NCBI GenBank assembly: GCA_031551045.1 | Contig: JAVBOD010000112.1 | Location: 1 to 9,064 of the forward strand | DNA length: 9,064 bases | Direction: 5' to 3' | Source of the DNA: JAVBOD01 sp031551045 | GTDB taxonomy: Bacteria; Bacteroidota; Bacteroidia; Bacteroidales; UBA932 | Part shown: positions 1 to 6,293 of the stretch, piece after piece | Position numbering within the stretch: position 1 is the stretch's first letter | Layout: each line of letters starts with the position of its first letter | The notes under the pieces: generated by a model | Database searches by the model: none | What the model was told of the DNA's origin: nothing | The model's input: only the letters and a program-made list of their open reading frames with translations | Program-made: the position numbers and the translations under genes

Positions 1-140
1 TTGAGCAAGGTGGTTTTTCCGGCTCCGTTTTTTGCAATAAGCCCCACGCGCTGCCCTTCCCCGATAGTAAAACTACTATCGCGGAACAAAAGTAATGTAC
101 CGAATGTTTTGGTGAGATTATCTATCTGAAGATTTGCCAT
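1..140 (-). CDS. ABC-F family ATPase, Uup-like (5' part only)
   Basis: The reverse strand from the ATG at 140 reads 46 codons before the window ends. The start (MANLQIDNLTKTFG) is typical of the first ATP-binding cassette of ABC-F proteins. It runs into a Walker A P-loop, AKNGAGKTT (residues 36-44, with K42 and T43 binding the nucleotide phosphates), preceded by GEGQRVGLI, the usual lead-in strand. ABC-F proteins are soluble tandem ATPases without membrane domains. Most act on ribosomes, and the Uup group is linked to genome stability and ribosome-related functions. The closest resemblance I recognise is to Bacteroidota Uup-like proteins, but 46 residues cannot settle the subfamily. It lies downstream of tRNA-Lys on the same strand. 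No Shine-Dalgarno is evident, and a strong hairpin ends 10 nt before the start codon. Confidence 0.88.
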   Translation of the reverse strand, partial: MANLQIDNLTKTFGTLLLFRDSSFTIGEGQRVGLIAKNGAGKTTLL

Positions 141-150
141 AATTATTCAA

Positions 151-186
151 CAAACCGATTACAGTTTTTACACTGTAATCGGTTTG
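151..186. terminator. Perfect 14-bp hairpin between tRNA-Lys and the ABC-F gene
   Basis: Positions 151-164 are an exact inverted repeat of 173-186, with an 8-nt loop. On the plus strand the stem is followed by TTTT (187-190). On the minus strand, the direction of the flanking genes, it is followed only by TTGAATAATT and then the ABC-F start codon. It could end or define the 3' end of the tRNA-Lys transcript, or act as a leader structure controlling the ABC-F gene. The T-run is on the wrong side for a textbook minus-strand terminator, so the function is uncertain. The inverted repeat itself is clear. Confidence 0.6.
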
Positions 187-193
187 TTTTCTG

Positions 194-266
194 TGACCCC
201 GGAGAGATTCGAACTCTCGACCCAATGATTAAGAGTCATTTGCTCTACCAGCTGAGCTACGGAGTC
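194..266 (-). tRNA. tRNA-Lys (anticodon CUU)
   Basis: The reverse strand folds into a standard 73-nt cloverleaf. The acceptor stem is GACTCCG/CGGGGTC with one G-U pair. The D stem is GCTC/GAGC with an AGCTGGTA loop. The anticodon stem is AATGA/TCATT with loop CTCTTAA, giving anticodon CUU, which reads AAG. The T stem is GAGAG/CTCTC with the TTCGAAT loop, and the discriminator base is A. The 3' CCA is not encoded (the next bases are CAG), so it must be added by tRNA nucleotidyltransferase. The tRNA lies 28 bp past the stop codon of the DUF4270 gene and has its own promoter-like box just upstream. Confidence 0.97.
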
Positions 267-280
267 ATTTTTTGAGCGTG

Positions 281-288
281 CAAATATA
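281..288 (-). promoter_or_regulatory. Promoter -7 box for tRNA-Lys
   Basis: The reverse strand reads TATATTTG, an exact match to the Bacteroidota -7 consensus TAnnTTTG. It ends 14 nt before the tRNA 5' end, as expected for a tRNA with a leader of about ten nucleotides or less. No clear TTTG -33 box is seen at the usual distance; that position lies inside the end of the DUF4270 gene. The tRNA may also be reached by read-through from the upstream operon, since no terminator separates them. Confidence 0.55.
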
Positions 289-294
289 CGGGTT

Positions 295-1632
295 TTATTG
301 TAAAAACGTATAAGTCATTTTAAACATTACCGACGGTTTATTGTAGGCCCTATTAGGCGTACCTCTCAGCATACCCCTCGAGTAAGTCACGTTATCCAAA
401 TAGTAGTAGTAGTTCGTCCCGTAAGCATCCGGCACTTTTTGAATAGGCATCATCAACAAGTTCGAATATGCCCGTTTTCCTTGCAAGAAATTGATCAGAT
501 AGTCGGTCACTTCTATCGAATATTCCAATGTCGAGCGATTCATCGCCCCGCTTGTTCCCAACTGGACATCCTTTAACGGAGAATAAGTTATATAATTGTC
601 ATCGGAAACGTATTTATAGCAGAATGATAATAAAGAGGGGAAATAATTCAGTTCGTCCGGTTGTTCCGTCCCCACTCCAATAATTATTTGCGCATTGGCA
701 ATAACTAACTTTTGAAGGTCTTTCCCTTGCGAAGCCGCCAAATTTTCCAGTTTTGTTTTTATCTCCGCAAAGTCAATGGAGGGTTTCACTCCGGCCAGGC
801 CTTCAAAATATACGGTATCTTTCGGTGCATTCGGCGGCAAATTTTGCAGTCGGCTTAATGATTCATGTTCGAAAGTGTTGAAATGCGCCCCTGCTTGATC
901 TGCGAGAAAATATACCGTTGAATCTTGTCCGTCATGGCGGTATTTCAATTCCAAATATACAGCAGCATAATCAAAACTATTAATCCGCCCCCCTTTTATA
1001 TTCGAAGGCAAGGGATCGGTTTTTATATAAAAGCCTTTAAAAAAATTATAAAAATTGTCGGCCGTCAATAAATTTTCAGCCGATGCCGTCAATAAAAAAT
1101 TTCCAAACGACGGAGTTAGCGCAATCGACAATGTATCGCCGCCATTATATATTATCCCTGATTGGCTAATCAATTCGGCCACTTCCGCCGGTTTCAACGA
1201 ATTATTATAATAAGGCAACGTATCCGACATTGTTTTAGTAATGCTATACACCCTGACGTTTTGCGCAATCCCGACTTGGTCGGCGGCGGCCTGATTGCCG
1301 GAACCGGTAAAACGCAATCTTGCCGAAACAAATGAAGGATTTGTCCCAAAATTTTTTTCAAGCATGGCCGGATACATACGAAATACGGTTCCTACTTCCA
1401 CCGTCCCAAAAGGATCGTAGCACATACTTCCGAAAAGTCCGTAGGAAGAGGATGACGTAATCATAGAATCGGGAGCAGCCGTATAAACAGCAATCGTCGA
1501 GTCTTTATATACTTGTACGGTCATCATTTCATCACTGGGAATAAAAGAAACGCCCAATGTATGATCAACATCTACACATGCCGTAAACACCAACAAGATT
1601 CCTAAGAGTAAGGAAACATTTTTTGTCTTCAT
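295..1632 (-). CDS. DUF4270 family lipoprotein
   Basis: This 445-residue protein starts with a lipoprotein signal: MKTK, a hydrophobic stretch at residues 6-18, then a lipobox ending TAC with C19 as the probable lipidated cysteine. The segment after C19 (VDVDHTLGVSFIPSD) resembles the acidic start and LG...P motif of DUF4270 proteins, and the length fits the family. It is likely anchored to the outer membrane, with the mature part in the periplasm or on the surface. The family has no established biochemical function. It is found in Bacteroidota, where I recall it next to the short glycogen/starch synthase, as here. The start is unambiguous: its ATG (1632-1630) directly abuts the TAA of the synthase gene with no gap, which implies co-transcription and probably translational coupling. 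A carbohydrate-linked envelope role is only a guess from context. Confidence 0.85.
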   Translation of the reverse strand: MKTKNVSLLLGILLVFTACVDVDHTLGVSFIPSDEMMTVQVYKDSTIAVYTAAPDSMITSSSSYGLFGSMCYDPFGTVEVGTVFRMYPAMLEKNFGTNPSFVSARLRFTGSGNQAAADQVGIAQNVRVYSITKTMSDTLPYYNNSLKPAEVAELISQSGIIYNGGDTLSIALTPSFGNFLLTASAENLLTADNFYNFFKGFYIKTDPLPSNIKGGRINSFDYAAVYLELKYRHDGQDSTVYFLADQAGAHFNTFEHESLSRLQNLPPNAPKDTVYFEGLAGVKPSIDFAEIKTKLENLAASQGKDLQKLVIANAQIIIGVGTEQPDELNYFPSLLSFCYKYVSDDNYITYSPLKDVQLGTSGAMNRSTLEYSIEVTDYLINFLQGKRAYSNLLMMPIQKVPDAYGTNYYYYLDNVTYSRGMLRGTPNRAYNKPSVMFKMTYTFLQ

Positions 1633-2442
1633 TTAATCTTGTAAAATTAGTTCGTAAAAATCATTATATGCATCCACATAATTTTCGGGCCCTTGATAAT
1701 TCAATACGGGTTTTTTCTGACTTTTTGCATATGCAGCCCATTCTTTTCCTGCAGAAGGACTGGCATAAGCAATGCCATCAGAATATTGGATACCCAATTT
1801 TACAAGGTTTGTATAGGAAGGTGTTGTTAGCATTTCTAAATCTTTCGTTTTGATACCGTCCATCACAATTTTGTTTTTGATGTTGTTGTTCAGCGGTGTC
1901 TCAAACGCATCGTCATAAATAGAAAGGACTACTTTCGTTTTGGCAAACAAAGGGTCATCCTTGTAGGCTTTCTTCAAAAAAAGCGGCAATAAAGCTGTAA
2001 ACCAACCGTGACAATGCACGATATCGGGTTTCCAACGTAATTTTTTCACGGTTTCCAACACCCCGCGAATAAAGAATACCGAACGTTCTTCATTATCTGC
2101 CTCCAAGTTCCCCGATGCATCGTGAAGAATGGTTTTCCGTTGGAAATAATCCTCGTTGTCAATAAAGTAAACCTGCATGCGTACTTGGGGAATAGACGCC
2201 ACTTTAATAATCAGCGGATGATCTGTGTCATCAATAATAAGATTCATGCCCGACAAGCGAATCACTTCATGTAATTGGTTCCGTCGCTCGTTAATACAGC
2301 CGTAACGCGGCATAAACGAACGGATTTCACGTCCTTTTTCCTGTATCCCTTGCGACAAATAACGACTCATCGTCGCTACGGCCGAGTCGGGAACATAGGG
2401 CGTAATTTCAGAACTCACATATAATATGCGGATAGGGTCCAT
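1633..2442 (-). CDS. Short (N-domain only) glycogen/starch synthase
   Basis: This 269-residue protein matches the N-terminal Rossmann domain of glycosyltransferase family 5 (starch synthase catalytic domain). The first strand is ILYVSSEITPY (residues 6-16), and DIVHCHGWFTALLPLFLK (about 140-157) corresponds to the D-x-V-H-x-H-D-W block of GlgA. Full GlgA enzymes have about 480 residues, and the whole C-terminal nucleotide-binding half is absent. The glucan/ADP-glucose KTGG loop is also missing: residues 18-21 are PDSA. From memory the Bacteroidales homologs share this short form, so it is a family trait and not a local truncation. Catalytic activity is doubtful. It could have a regulatory or glucan-binding role. 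The ATG at 2442 is preferred over the adjacent upstream TTG (2445). It forms an operon with the DUF4270 lipoprotein. Confidence 0.85.
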   Translation of the reverse strand: MDPIRILYVSSEITPYVPDSAVATMSRYLSQGIQEKGREIRSFMPRYGCINERRNQLHEVIRLSGMNLIIDDTDHPLIIKVASIPQVRMQVYFIDNEDYFQRKTILHDASGNLEADNEERSVFFIRGVLETVKKLRWKPDIVHCHGWFTALLPLFLKKAYKDDPLFAKTKVVLSIYDDAFETPLNNNIKNKIVMDGIKTKDLEMLTTPSYTNLVKLGIQYSDGIAYASPSAGKEWAAYAKSQKKPVLNYQGPENYVDAYNDFYELILQD

Positions 2443-2478
2443 CAATTTTTAAGGCCTCAAATAAGCGAAAATATTTTA

Positions 2479-2511
2479 CAAAAATATATAAAATCTTTCA
2501 TATCCCACAAA
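2479..2511 (-). promoter_or_regulatory. Candidate promoter for the glycogen synthase-DUF4270 operon
   Basis: The reverse strand has TTTG at 2511-2508, a 21-nt spacer, and TATTTTTG at 2486-2479. This fits the Bacteroidota TTTG/TAnnTTTG promoter, though the spacer is at the long end. It would leave a leader of about 30 nt before the ATG at 2442. The region is very AT-rich, so a chance match is possible. A CACA-AA-TGTG near-palindrome (2506-2515) overlaps the -33 box. Confidence 0.4.
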
Positions 2512-2659
2512 TGTGTGATGGTATTTTTTGTACTTCATTCATAATCAATATTTAAAACAACCTCATTACCCTGCTAAGAGAATATCATGCCCTTCCTTAA
2601 ATTTATGTTTATTCCGCTATCTCTTATCGTATATACTTCCATAAACTATCATTAAACAT

Positions 2660-2690
2660 TTTGTAATGCCTTTGATTATTACTACCTTTG
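2660..2690 (+). promoter_or_regulatory. Promoter for the ftsX-DUF3098-uppP operon
   Basis: TTTG (2660-2663), a 19-nt spacer and TACCTTTG (2683-2690) exactly match the Bacteroidota housekeeping promoter in both boxes and in spacing. Transcription would start near 2695-2698, leaving a short AT-rich leader before the ftsX ATG at 2713. There is no Shine-Dalgarno, which is normal for this phylum. Confidence 0.7.
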
Positions 2691-2712
2691 ACGCACATTT
2701 TTAAAATCTTTT

Positions 2713-3591
2713 ATGGCAAAACGAGAACAACAGATAGCAAATAGAAGGGTCGCCAATTCTTATCTTTCATCTATTATCAGCATTGCTTTGGTGTTGTTTT
2801 TAGTGGGCTTGGGAGGCGCGCTGTTGCTTAATGCCAAGCGCTTATCGTTATTCTTTCAAGAAAATTTAAGCTTAGCCATTATTCTTAACGAGAACGCCAC
2901 AGAAGCCGATGCGGCTTATGTCCGCAAACAACTGGATGCCGCTCCTTTTGTCCGCGAAACAAATTATATTTCGAAAGAACAAGCTGCTGAAGAAATGAAA
3001 GAGATGCTCGGCGCAGAATTTATGGACGCTTTTAATTACAATCCCTTACCCTATTCTATTGAGGTGAAGCTCAAAGCAGCCTATTCCAGCAACGACAGCG
3101 TGGCTACCATTGAAAAGCGCTTGCAGGAGATGGAATTTGTCCGGGAAGTTTCTTACCAGAAATCATTGATCGAATTGGTAAACGAGAATATTAATAAAAT
3201 CGGCATCGTAATGTTATTCTTTGTAGCCCTGCTGCTTTTCATTGCATTAGTTTTAATCAACAATACCATCCGGTTAAGCGTATATGCAAAGCGGTTTATA
3301 ATTAATACGATGCGGTTGGTGGGCGCTACTCATAGTTTTATTGCAAGGCCTTTTCTTATACGAAGCCTATTGCAAGGACTCGTCTCCGGAACCATTGCCG
3401 TATTGCTATTAAGCGGTGTGCTATATTTGCTGCAAAACGAATTTTCCGATATGCTCGGGTTCATCAACCTGACCATGGTGGGCGCCTTGTTTGTAGCGGT
3501 ATTAGCATTGGGGATGCTCATCAGTTTTGTATCCACCTATTTTGCCGTACGGCGCTATGTGCGTTTGGATACGGGAACGTTGTATTATTAA
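2713..3591 (+). CDS. ftsX: Cell division protein FtsX (permease-like)
   Basis: This 292-residue protein has the FtsX layout: a short basic cytoplasmic N-terminus, membrane segment 1 (about 20-41), a large extracytoplasmic domain (about 42-162), then three more membrane segments (about 163-184, 218-240 and 256-278). The NTMRLVGATHSFIARPFLIRS block (199-219) before segment 3 is the conserved cytoplasmic coupling region of the family, and the fold is that of the FtsX/MacB-like permeases. FtsX pairs with the ATPase FtsE at the divisome and passes ATP-driven conformational change to cell-wall hydrolases or their activators. No ftsE is adjacent, so the partner must be encoded elsewhere. The ATG at 2713 follows a well-placed promoter. 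The stop is 15 nt before the next gene, consistent with one operon running through uppP. Confidence 0.93.
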   Translation: MAKREQQIANRRVANSYLSSIISIALVLFLVGLGGALLLNAKRLSLFFQENLSLAIILNENATEADAAYVRKQLDAAPFVRETNYISKEQAAEEMKEMLGAEFMDAFNYNPLPYSIEVKLKAAYSSNDSVATIEKRLQEMEFVREVSYQKSLIELVNENINKIGIVMLFFVALLLFIALVLINNTIRLSVYAKRFIINTMRLVGATHSFIARPFLIRSLLQGLVSGTIAVLLLSGVLYLLQNEFSDMLGFINLTMVGALFVAVLALGMLISFVSTYFAVRRYVRLDTGTLYY

Positions 3592-3606
3592 AATTAAAAA
3601 CATATT

Positions 3607-3888
3607 ATGTCGAAAAAAGTTCAGCCTAACCCGAAAAAACAAGCAGAATCTACTGTAAACAACAAAGCTTTTGCTATCGGCAAAAAAAATTACACGCTCA
3701 TTGCCATTGGCTTTGGCATTATGGTGCTCGGATTTTTACTGATGATTGGCGGCGGCACCGACGATCCGCGGGTATTCGATGGCGACAAGCTGTTCAGTTT
3801 CCGCCGCATCACGTTGGCGCCTTTCATTATTGTAGCCGGCTTGGTGTTCGAGATATATGCCATCATGAAAAAACCGAAAGCCGAGTAA
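3607..3888 (+). CDS. DUF3098 family small membrane protein
   Basis: This 93-residue protein has a basic, Asn/Gln-rich N-terminal tail (1-22), GKKNYTLIAIGFGIMVLGF entering membrane segment 1 (about 29-49), a conserved loop containing GGGTDDP and FSFRRITLAP (48-72), and membrane segment 2 (about 69-87) ending in a basic tail. The GKKNY, GGGxDDP and FSFRRITLAP motifs identify DUF3098, a conserved Bacteroidota family without known function. It sits between ftsX and uppP, only 4 nt ahead of uppP, so it is surely co-transcribed with envelope genes. A role as a small inner-membrane accessory in division or peptidoglycan synthesis is inference from this position. Confidence 0.88.
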   Translation: MSKKVQPNPKKQAESTVNNKAFAIGKKNYTLIAIGFGIMVLGFLLMIGGGTDDPRVFDGDKLFSFRRITLAPFIIVAGLVFEIYAIMKKPKAE

Positions 3889-3892
3889 TTAC

Positions 3893-4675
3893 ATGGATTT
3901 ATTCGAAACGATTATCATGGCGATTGTGGAAGGAATTACGGAATTTCTCCCTATCTCGTCCACCGGTCACATGATTATAGCTCAGCACTTGTTGGGCATG
4001 GAAAGTACGCCTTTTATCAAAGCATTTACCATCAACATTCAGTTTGGGGCTATTTTATCGGTCGTCGTTTTATACTGGAATCGCTTTTTTCAAACCATGA
4101 ATTTCTATTGGAAGTTGCTGGTGGCGTTCCTGCCGGCGGCGGTCATCGGGTTTTTATTGGGAGATTATATCGATTTACTACTGGAAAACGTATTAGTCGT
4201 AGCTATTATGCTGCTTATCGGCGGCGTGGTAATGCTCTTTGTCGATAAATGGTTCAACAAGCCGGCGGAAAATCAGGAGGTGACCTACCCAAAAGCGTTT
4301 AAAATAGGGCTGTTCCAATGTATTGCCATGATTCCGGGCGTATCGCGTTCCATGGCGACTATTGTAGGCGGCATGTCACAAAAATTAACGCGGAAAAACG
4401 CCGCCGAATTTTCATTTTTTTTGGCCGTTCCCACTATGGCAGCCGCATCGGGCTACAAGTTGATTAAAGACTACAAGGTATTGCTTGAAGATTCGAACCT
4501 GTCCACTTTATTGATAGGGAATGTAGTTTCGTTTATTGTAGCGATGCTGGCCATTAAATTCTTCATCAATTTCTTGACCAAGCATGGTTTCAAATGGTTC
4601 GGATATTATCGTATTTTGGTGGGAATCATCATCTTAACGTTGCTCGCGCTGGGTATAGATTTGCAAGTGATATAA
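3893..4675 (+). CDS. uppP: Undecaprenyl-diphosphatase (UppP/BacA)
   Basis: This 260-residue polytopic inner-membrane enzyme removes a phosphate from undecaprenyl diphosphate, regenerating the carrier lipid for peptidoglycan and other surface polymers; extra copies give bacitracin resistance. The first signature is EGITEFLPISSTGH (residues 13-26), with E13 and E17 matching the ExxxE catalytic glutamates and H26 the conserved histidine. The second is PGVSRS (148-153), with R152 matching the essential arginine. The length fits the family (about 260-275). The ATG follows the DUF3098 stop by 4 nt. No terminator is evident in the 79 bp to the next gene, so read-through into the sigma-factor cassette is possible. 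Confidence 0.96.
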   Translation: MDLFETIIMAIVEGITEFLPISSTGHMIIAQHLLGMESTPFIKAFTINIQFGAILSVVVLYWNRFFQTMNFYWKLLVAFLPAAVIGFLLGDYIDLLLENVLVVAIMLLIGGVVMLFVDKWFNKPAENQEVTYPKAFKIGLFQCIAMIPGVSRSMATIVGGMSQKLTRKNAAEFSFFLAVPTMAAASGYKLIKDYKVLLEDSNLSTLLIGNVVSFIVAMLAIKFFINFLTKHGFKWFGYYRILVGIIILTLLALGIDLQVI

Positions 4676-4754
4676 CGCAGTAGTGGTACTTCTCCTCTCA
4701 GTTGTCTTAATCATAGTAGTAATATTTCATACCTGCGCACAGTAGAATTTTCCG

Positions 4755-5336
4755 GTGAAAAGGGATGAACATATTATTGTAGGTGCCTTGTGTGAAGGAA
4801 GCCGCGAAGCATACGAACAACTATTCGTCGAATGGTACGAGCCGCTGTGCCGTTATGCTTGCAGCATCCTTCGCGATATGGACGAGGCGGAAGAATCGGT
4901 GCAGAAAATGTTTTGCAATTTGTGGGACAAACGGGAGGAAACGCGTATAAATCTTTCGATAAAATCTTATTTGTACCGTGCCGTTCACAACGCTTGCATA
5001 AACCGTATCAAGCACACAAAAATGCGTGCCGGACATCACGAGCAGTATCGATACGCCAAGCCCGATACCGAAGAAAATGCAGCGTGGCAGCTGCAATACG
5101 GCGAGTTGGAAAAAGCTGTAGCCGAAGCTATTCAAACACTTCCGCCGAAATGCAGGGAAGTATTTGAGATGAGCCGTATGCAACAATTGAGTTATGCCGA
5201 AATTGCGGAGCAATTGCAAATTTCGGCGAATACAGTAGAAAACCACATGGCCAAAGCCTTGCGATTATTGCGCAACGAGTTGAAAGATTTTTTACCGGCG
5301 GTACTATTTTTAATGATTTTCTCAACATGGAAATAA
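4755..5336 (+). CDS. ECF-type RNA polymerase sigma factor (Bacteroidota FecI/RpoE-like)
   Basis: This 193-residue group 4 sigma factor has a sigma-2 region at about 20-92, with the core-binding segment DEAEESVQKMFCNLWDKR (43-60), and a sigma-4 region at about 118-172, with the helix-turn-helix SYAEIAEQLQISANTVENHM (146-165). There are no sigma-1 or sigma-3 regions. The C-terminus ends in a hydrophobic tail (about 179-192). It would direct RNA polymerase to a small set of promoters, probably including its own, when the anti-sigma factor releases it. The start is GTG at 4755: an in-frame TAG lies at 4743-4745, no ATG is available, and the domain begins right after. It overlaps the anti-sigma gene by 10 nt, a coupling that keeps their ratio fixed. 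No consensus housekeeping promoter was found upstream. Confidence 0.92.
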   Translation: MKRDEHIIVGALCEGSREAYEQLFVEWYEPLCRYACSILRDMDEAEESVQKMFCNLWDKREETRINLSIKSYLYRAVHNACINRIKHTKMRAGHHEQYRYAKPDTEENAAWQLQYGELEKAVAEAIQTLPPKCREVFEMSRMQQLSYAEIAEQLQISANTVENHMAKALRLLRNELKDFLPAVLFLMIFSTWK

Positions 5337-6289
5337 ATCCGGATATAGACGTTTTACTGGGCAAGCATTTTGCAGGCGAGTTGTCGGATACCGAACAAAA
5401 AGTATTGGACGATTGGTTGTCGCTTTCGGATACGCATCAGGCCTATTTCGACCGATTGACGCTGTTGTACGAAAAATCGCGCCCAATCCGACACGCGCAA
5501 AAACCCGACACGACAAAGGCTTTGGAGAAATTCCGGCAACATATTTCCGGCGCTTCGCAAAAAACAATTCCGAAAGTTCGCCGTTACAGGAACTATTGGA
5601 TCACCGCAGCAGCCGCGATAATACTGTTTGTGAGCCTCGGCATTTTTCTTTATCAACGAAACGAAACACCGGGCTCTATTACCTTAGCCAGCACCTCCGA
5701 AGTCGTTCAAAAAATATTGGCCGACAGCACGGTGGTGTGTTTAGACACGAACAGCTCCATTACCTATGCCGCCGGTTACGGCCTGCACAACCGTGATATT
5801 TATCTGAACGGAAAAGCAACTTTCGAGGTGAAACATCACAGCAATACCGCGCTAAAAGTGGTTGTAGGAGAAGTATGCATTGAAGATATCGGCACGGTAT
5901 TCACGGTGGAGGGCGACACGGACAGCGAGCATGTTACCGTGAAGGTGGAAAGCGGAACGGTGTCATTTTACACCGCTTCCGACAAAGGCCTGACGCTGCT
6001 TGCCGGCGAGACGGGGCTTTATGAAAGAAACATCCGGCAATTCAAAAAAATGCAACAGGAATGGAAGCTGGTGTTCGAAGCCGCCTCGTTGCCCGAAGCG
6101 GTGGCGCAGTTAAGCCAATACTACAATATCCCTATTGTGTTGAACGGCGAAAGCCTTCACAACTTACGTATAAGCGTGGCGTTTAAAGAAGAGCCCATCG
6201 GCCGGGTGTTGGACATTATTGCCGAAACCTTGTCGCTTGATGTAACATACGAAAACGGCGAATATATTTTATCGGCCAAGAAGAAATAG
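5327..6289 (+). CDS. FecR-like anti-sigma factor with DUF4974
   Basis: This 320-residue single-pass inner-membrane protein has a cytoplasmic N-terminal sigma-binding part (about 1-75, with LSDTEQKVLDDWL at 19-31), one membrane segment (about 90-109), a periplasmic FecR domain (about 118-215; DSTVVCLDTNSSITY at 133-147 and NRDIYLNGKATFEV at 155-168 are typical blocks), and a C-terminal DUF4974 domain (about 248-317). In FecIRA-type signalling the periplasmic part senses the STN domain of an outer-membrane protein and controls the sigma factor across the membrane. It starts at the ATG inside the last codons of the sigma gene. The next ORF, which itself carries an STN domain, begins 4 nt after its TAG stop, so the three signalling parts form one operon. 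Confidence 0.93.
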   Translation: MEINPDIDVLLGKHFAGELSDTEQKVLDDWLSLSDTHQAYFDRLTLLYEKSRPIRHAQKPDTTKALEKFRQHISGASQKTIPKVRRYRNYWITAAAAIILFVSLGIFLYQRNETPGSITLASTSEVVQKILADSTVVCLDTNSSITYAAGYGLHNRDIYLNGKATFEVKHHSNTALKVVVGEVCIEDIGTVFTVEGDTDSEHVTVKVESGTVSFYTASDKGLTLLAGETGLYERNIRQFKKMQQEWKLVFEAASLPEAVAQLSQYYNIPIVLNGESLHNLRISVAFKEEPIGRVLDIIAETLSLDVTYENGEYILSAKKK

Positions 6290-6293
6290 CAGG

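Noticed and set aside
2506..2515. CACA-AA-TGTG near-palindrome as an operator
   Set aside because: Only 4 bp per arm, a single copy and very common by chance. It is noted only because it overlaps a candidate -33 box.
2587..2655. 22-codon hydrophobic ORF (ATG CCC TTC ...) just upstream of the ftsX promoter
   Set aside because: It is very short, lies in AT-rich intergenic DNA, and has no promoter, ribosome site or recognisable family. Chance is the simplest explanation.
3672..3695. A8 run in the DUF3098 gene as a phase-variation tract
   Set aside because: It encodes the conserved GKKNY motif, so codon use explains it.
4676..4738. CGCAG...CTGCG pairing upstream of the sigma factor gene as a terminator or riboswitch
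   Set aside because: The stem is 5 bp with a loop of more than 50 nt and no T-run; there is no convincing structure.
4821..5246. Long reverse-strand open frame opposite the sigma factor gene
   Set aside because: The opposite strand codes for a complete sigma factor with clear domains; the antisense product resembles no family and is a frame shadow.
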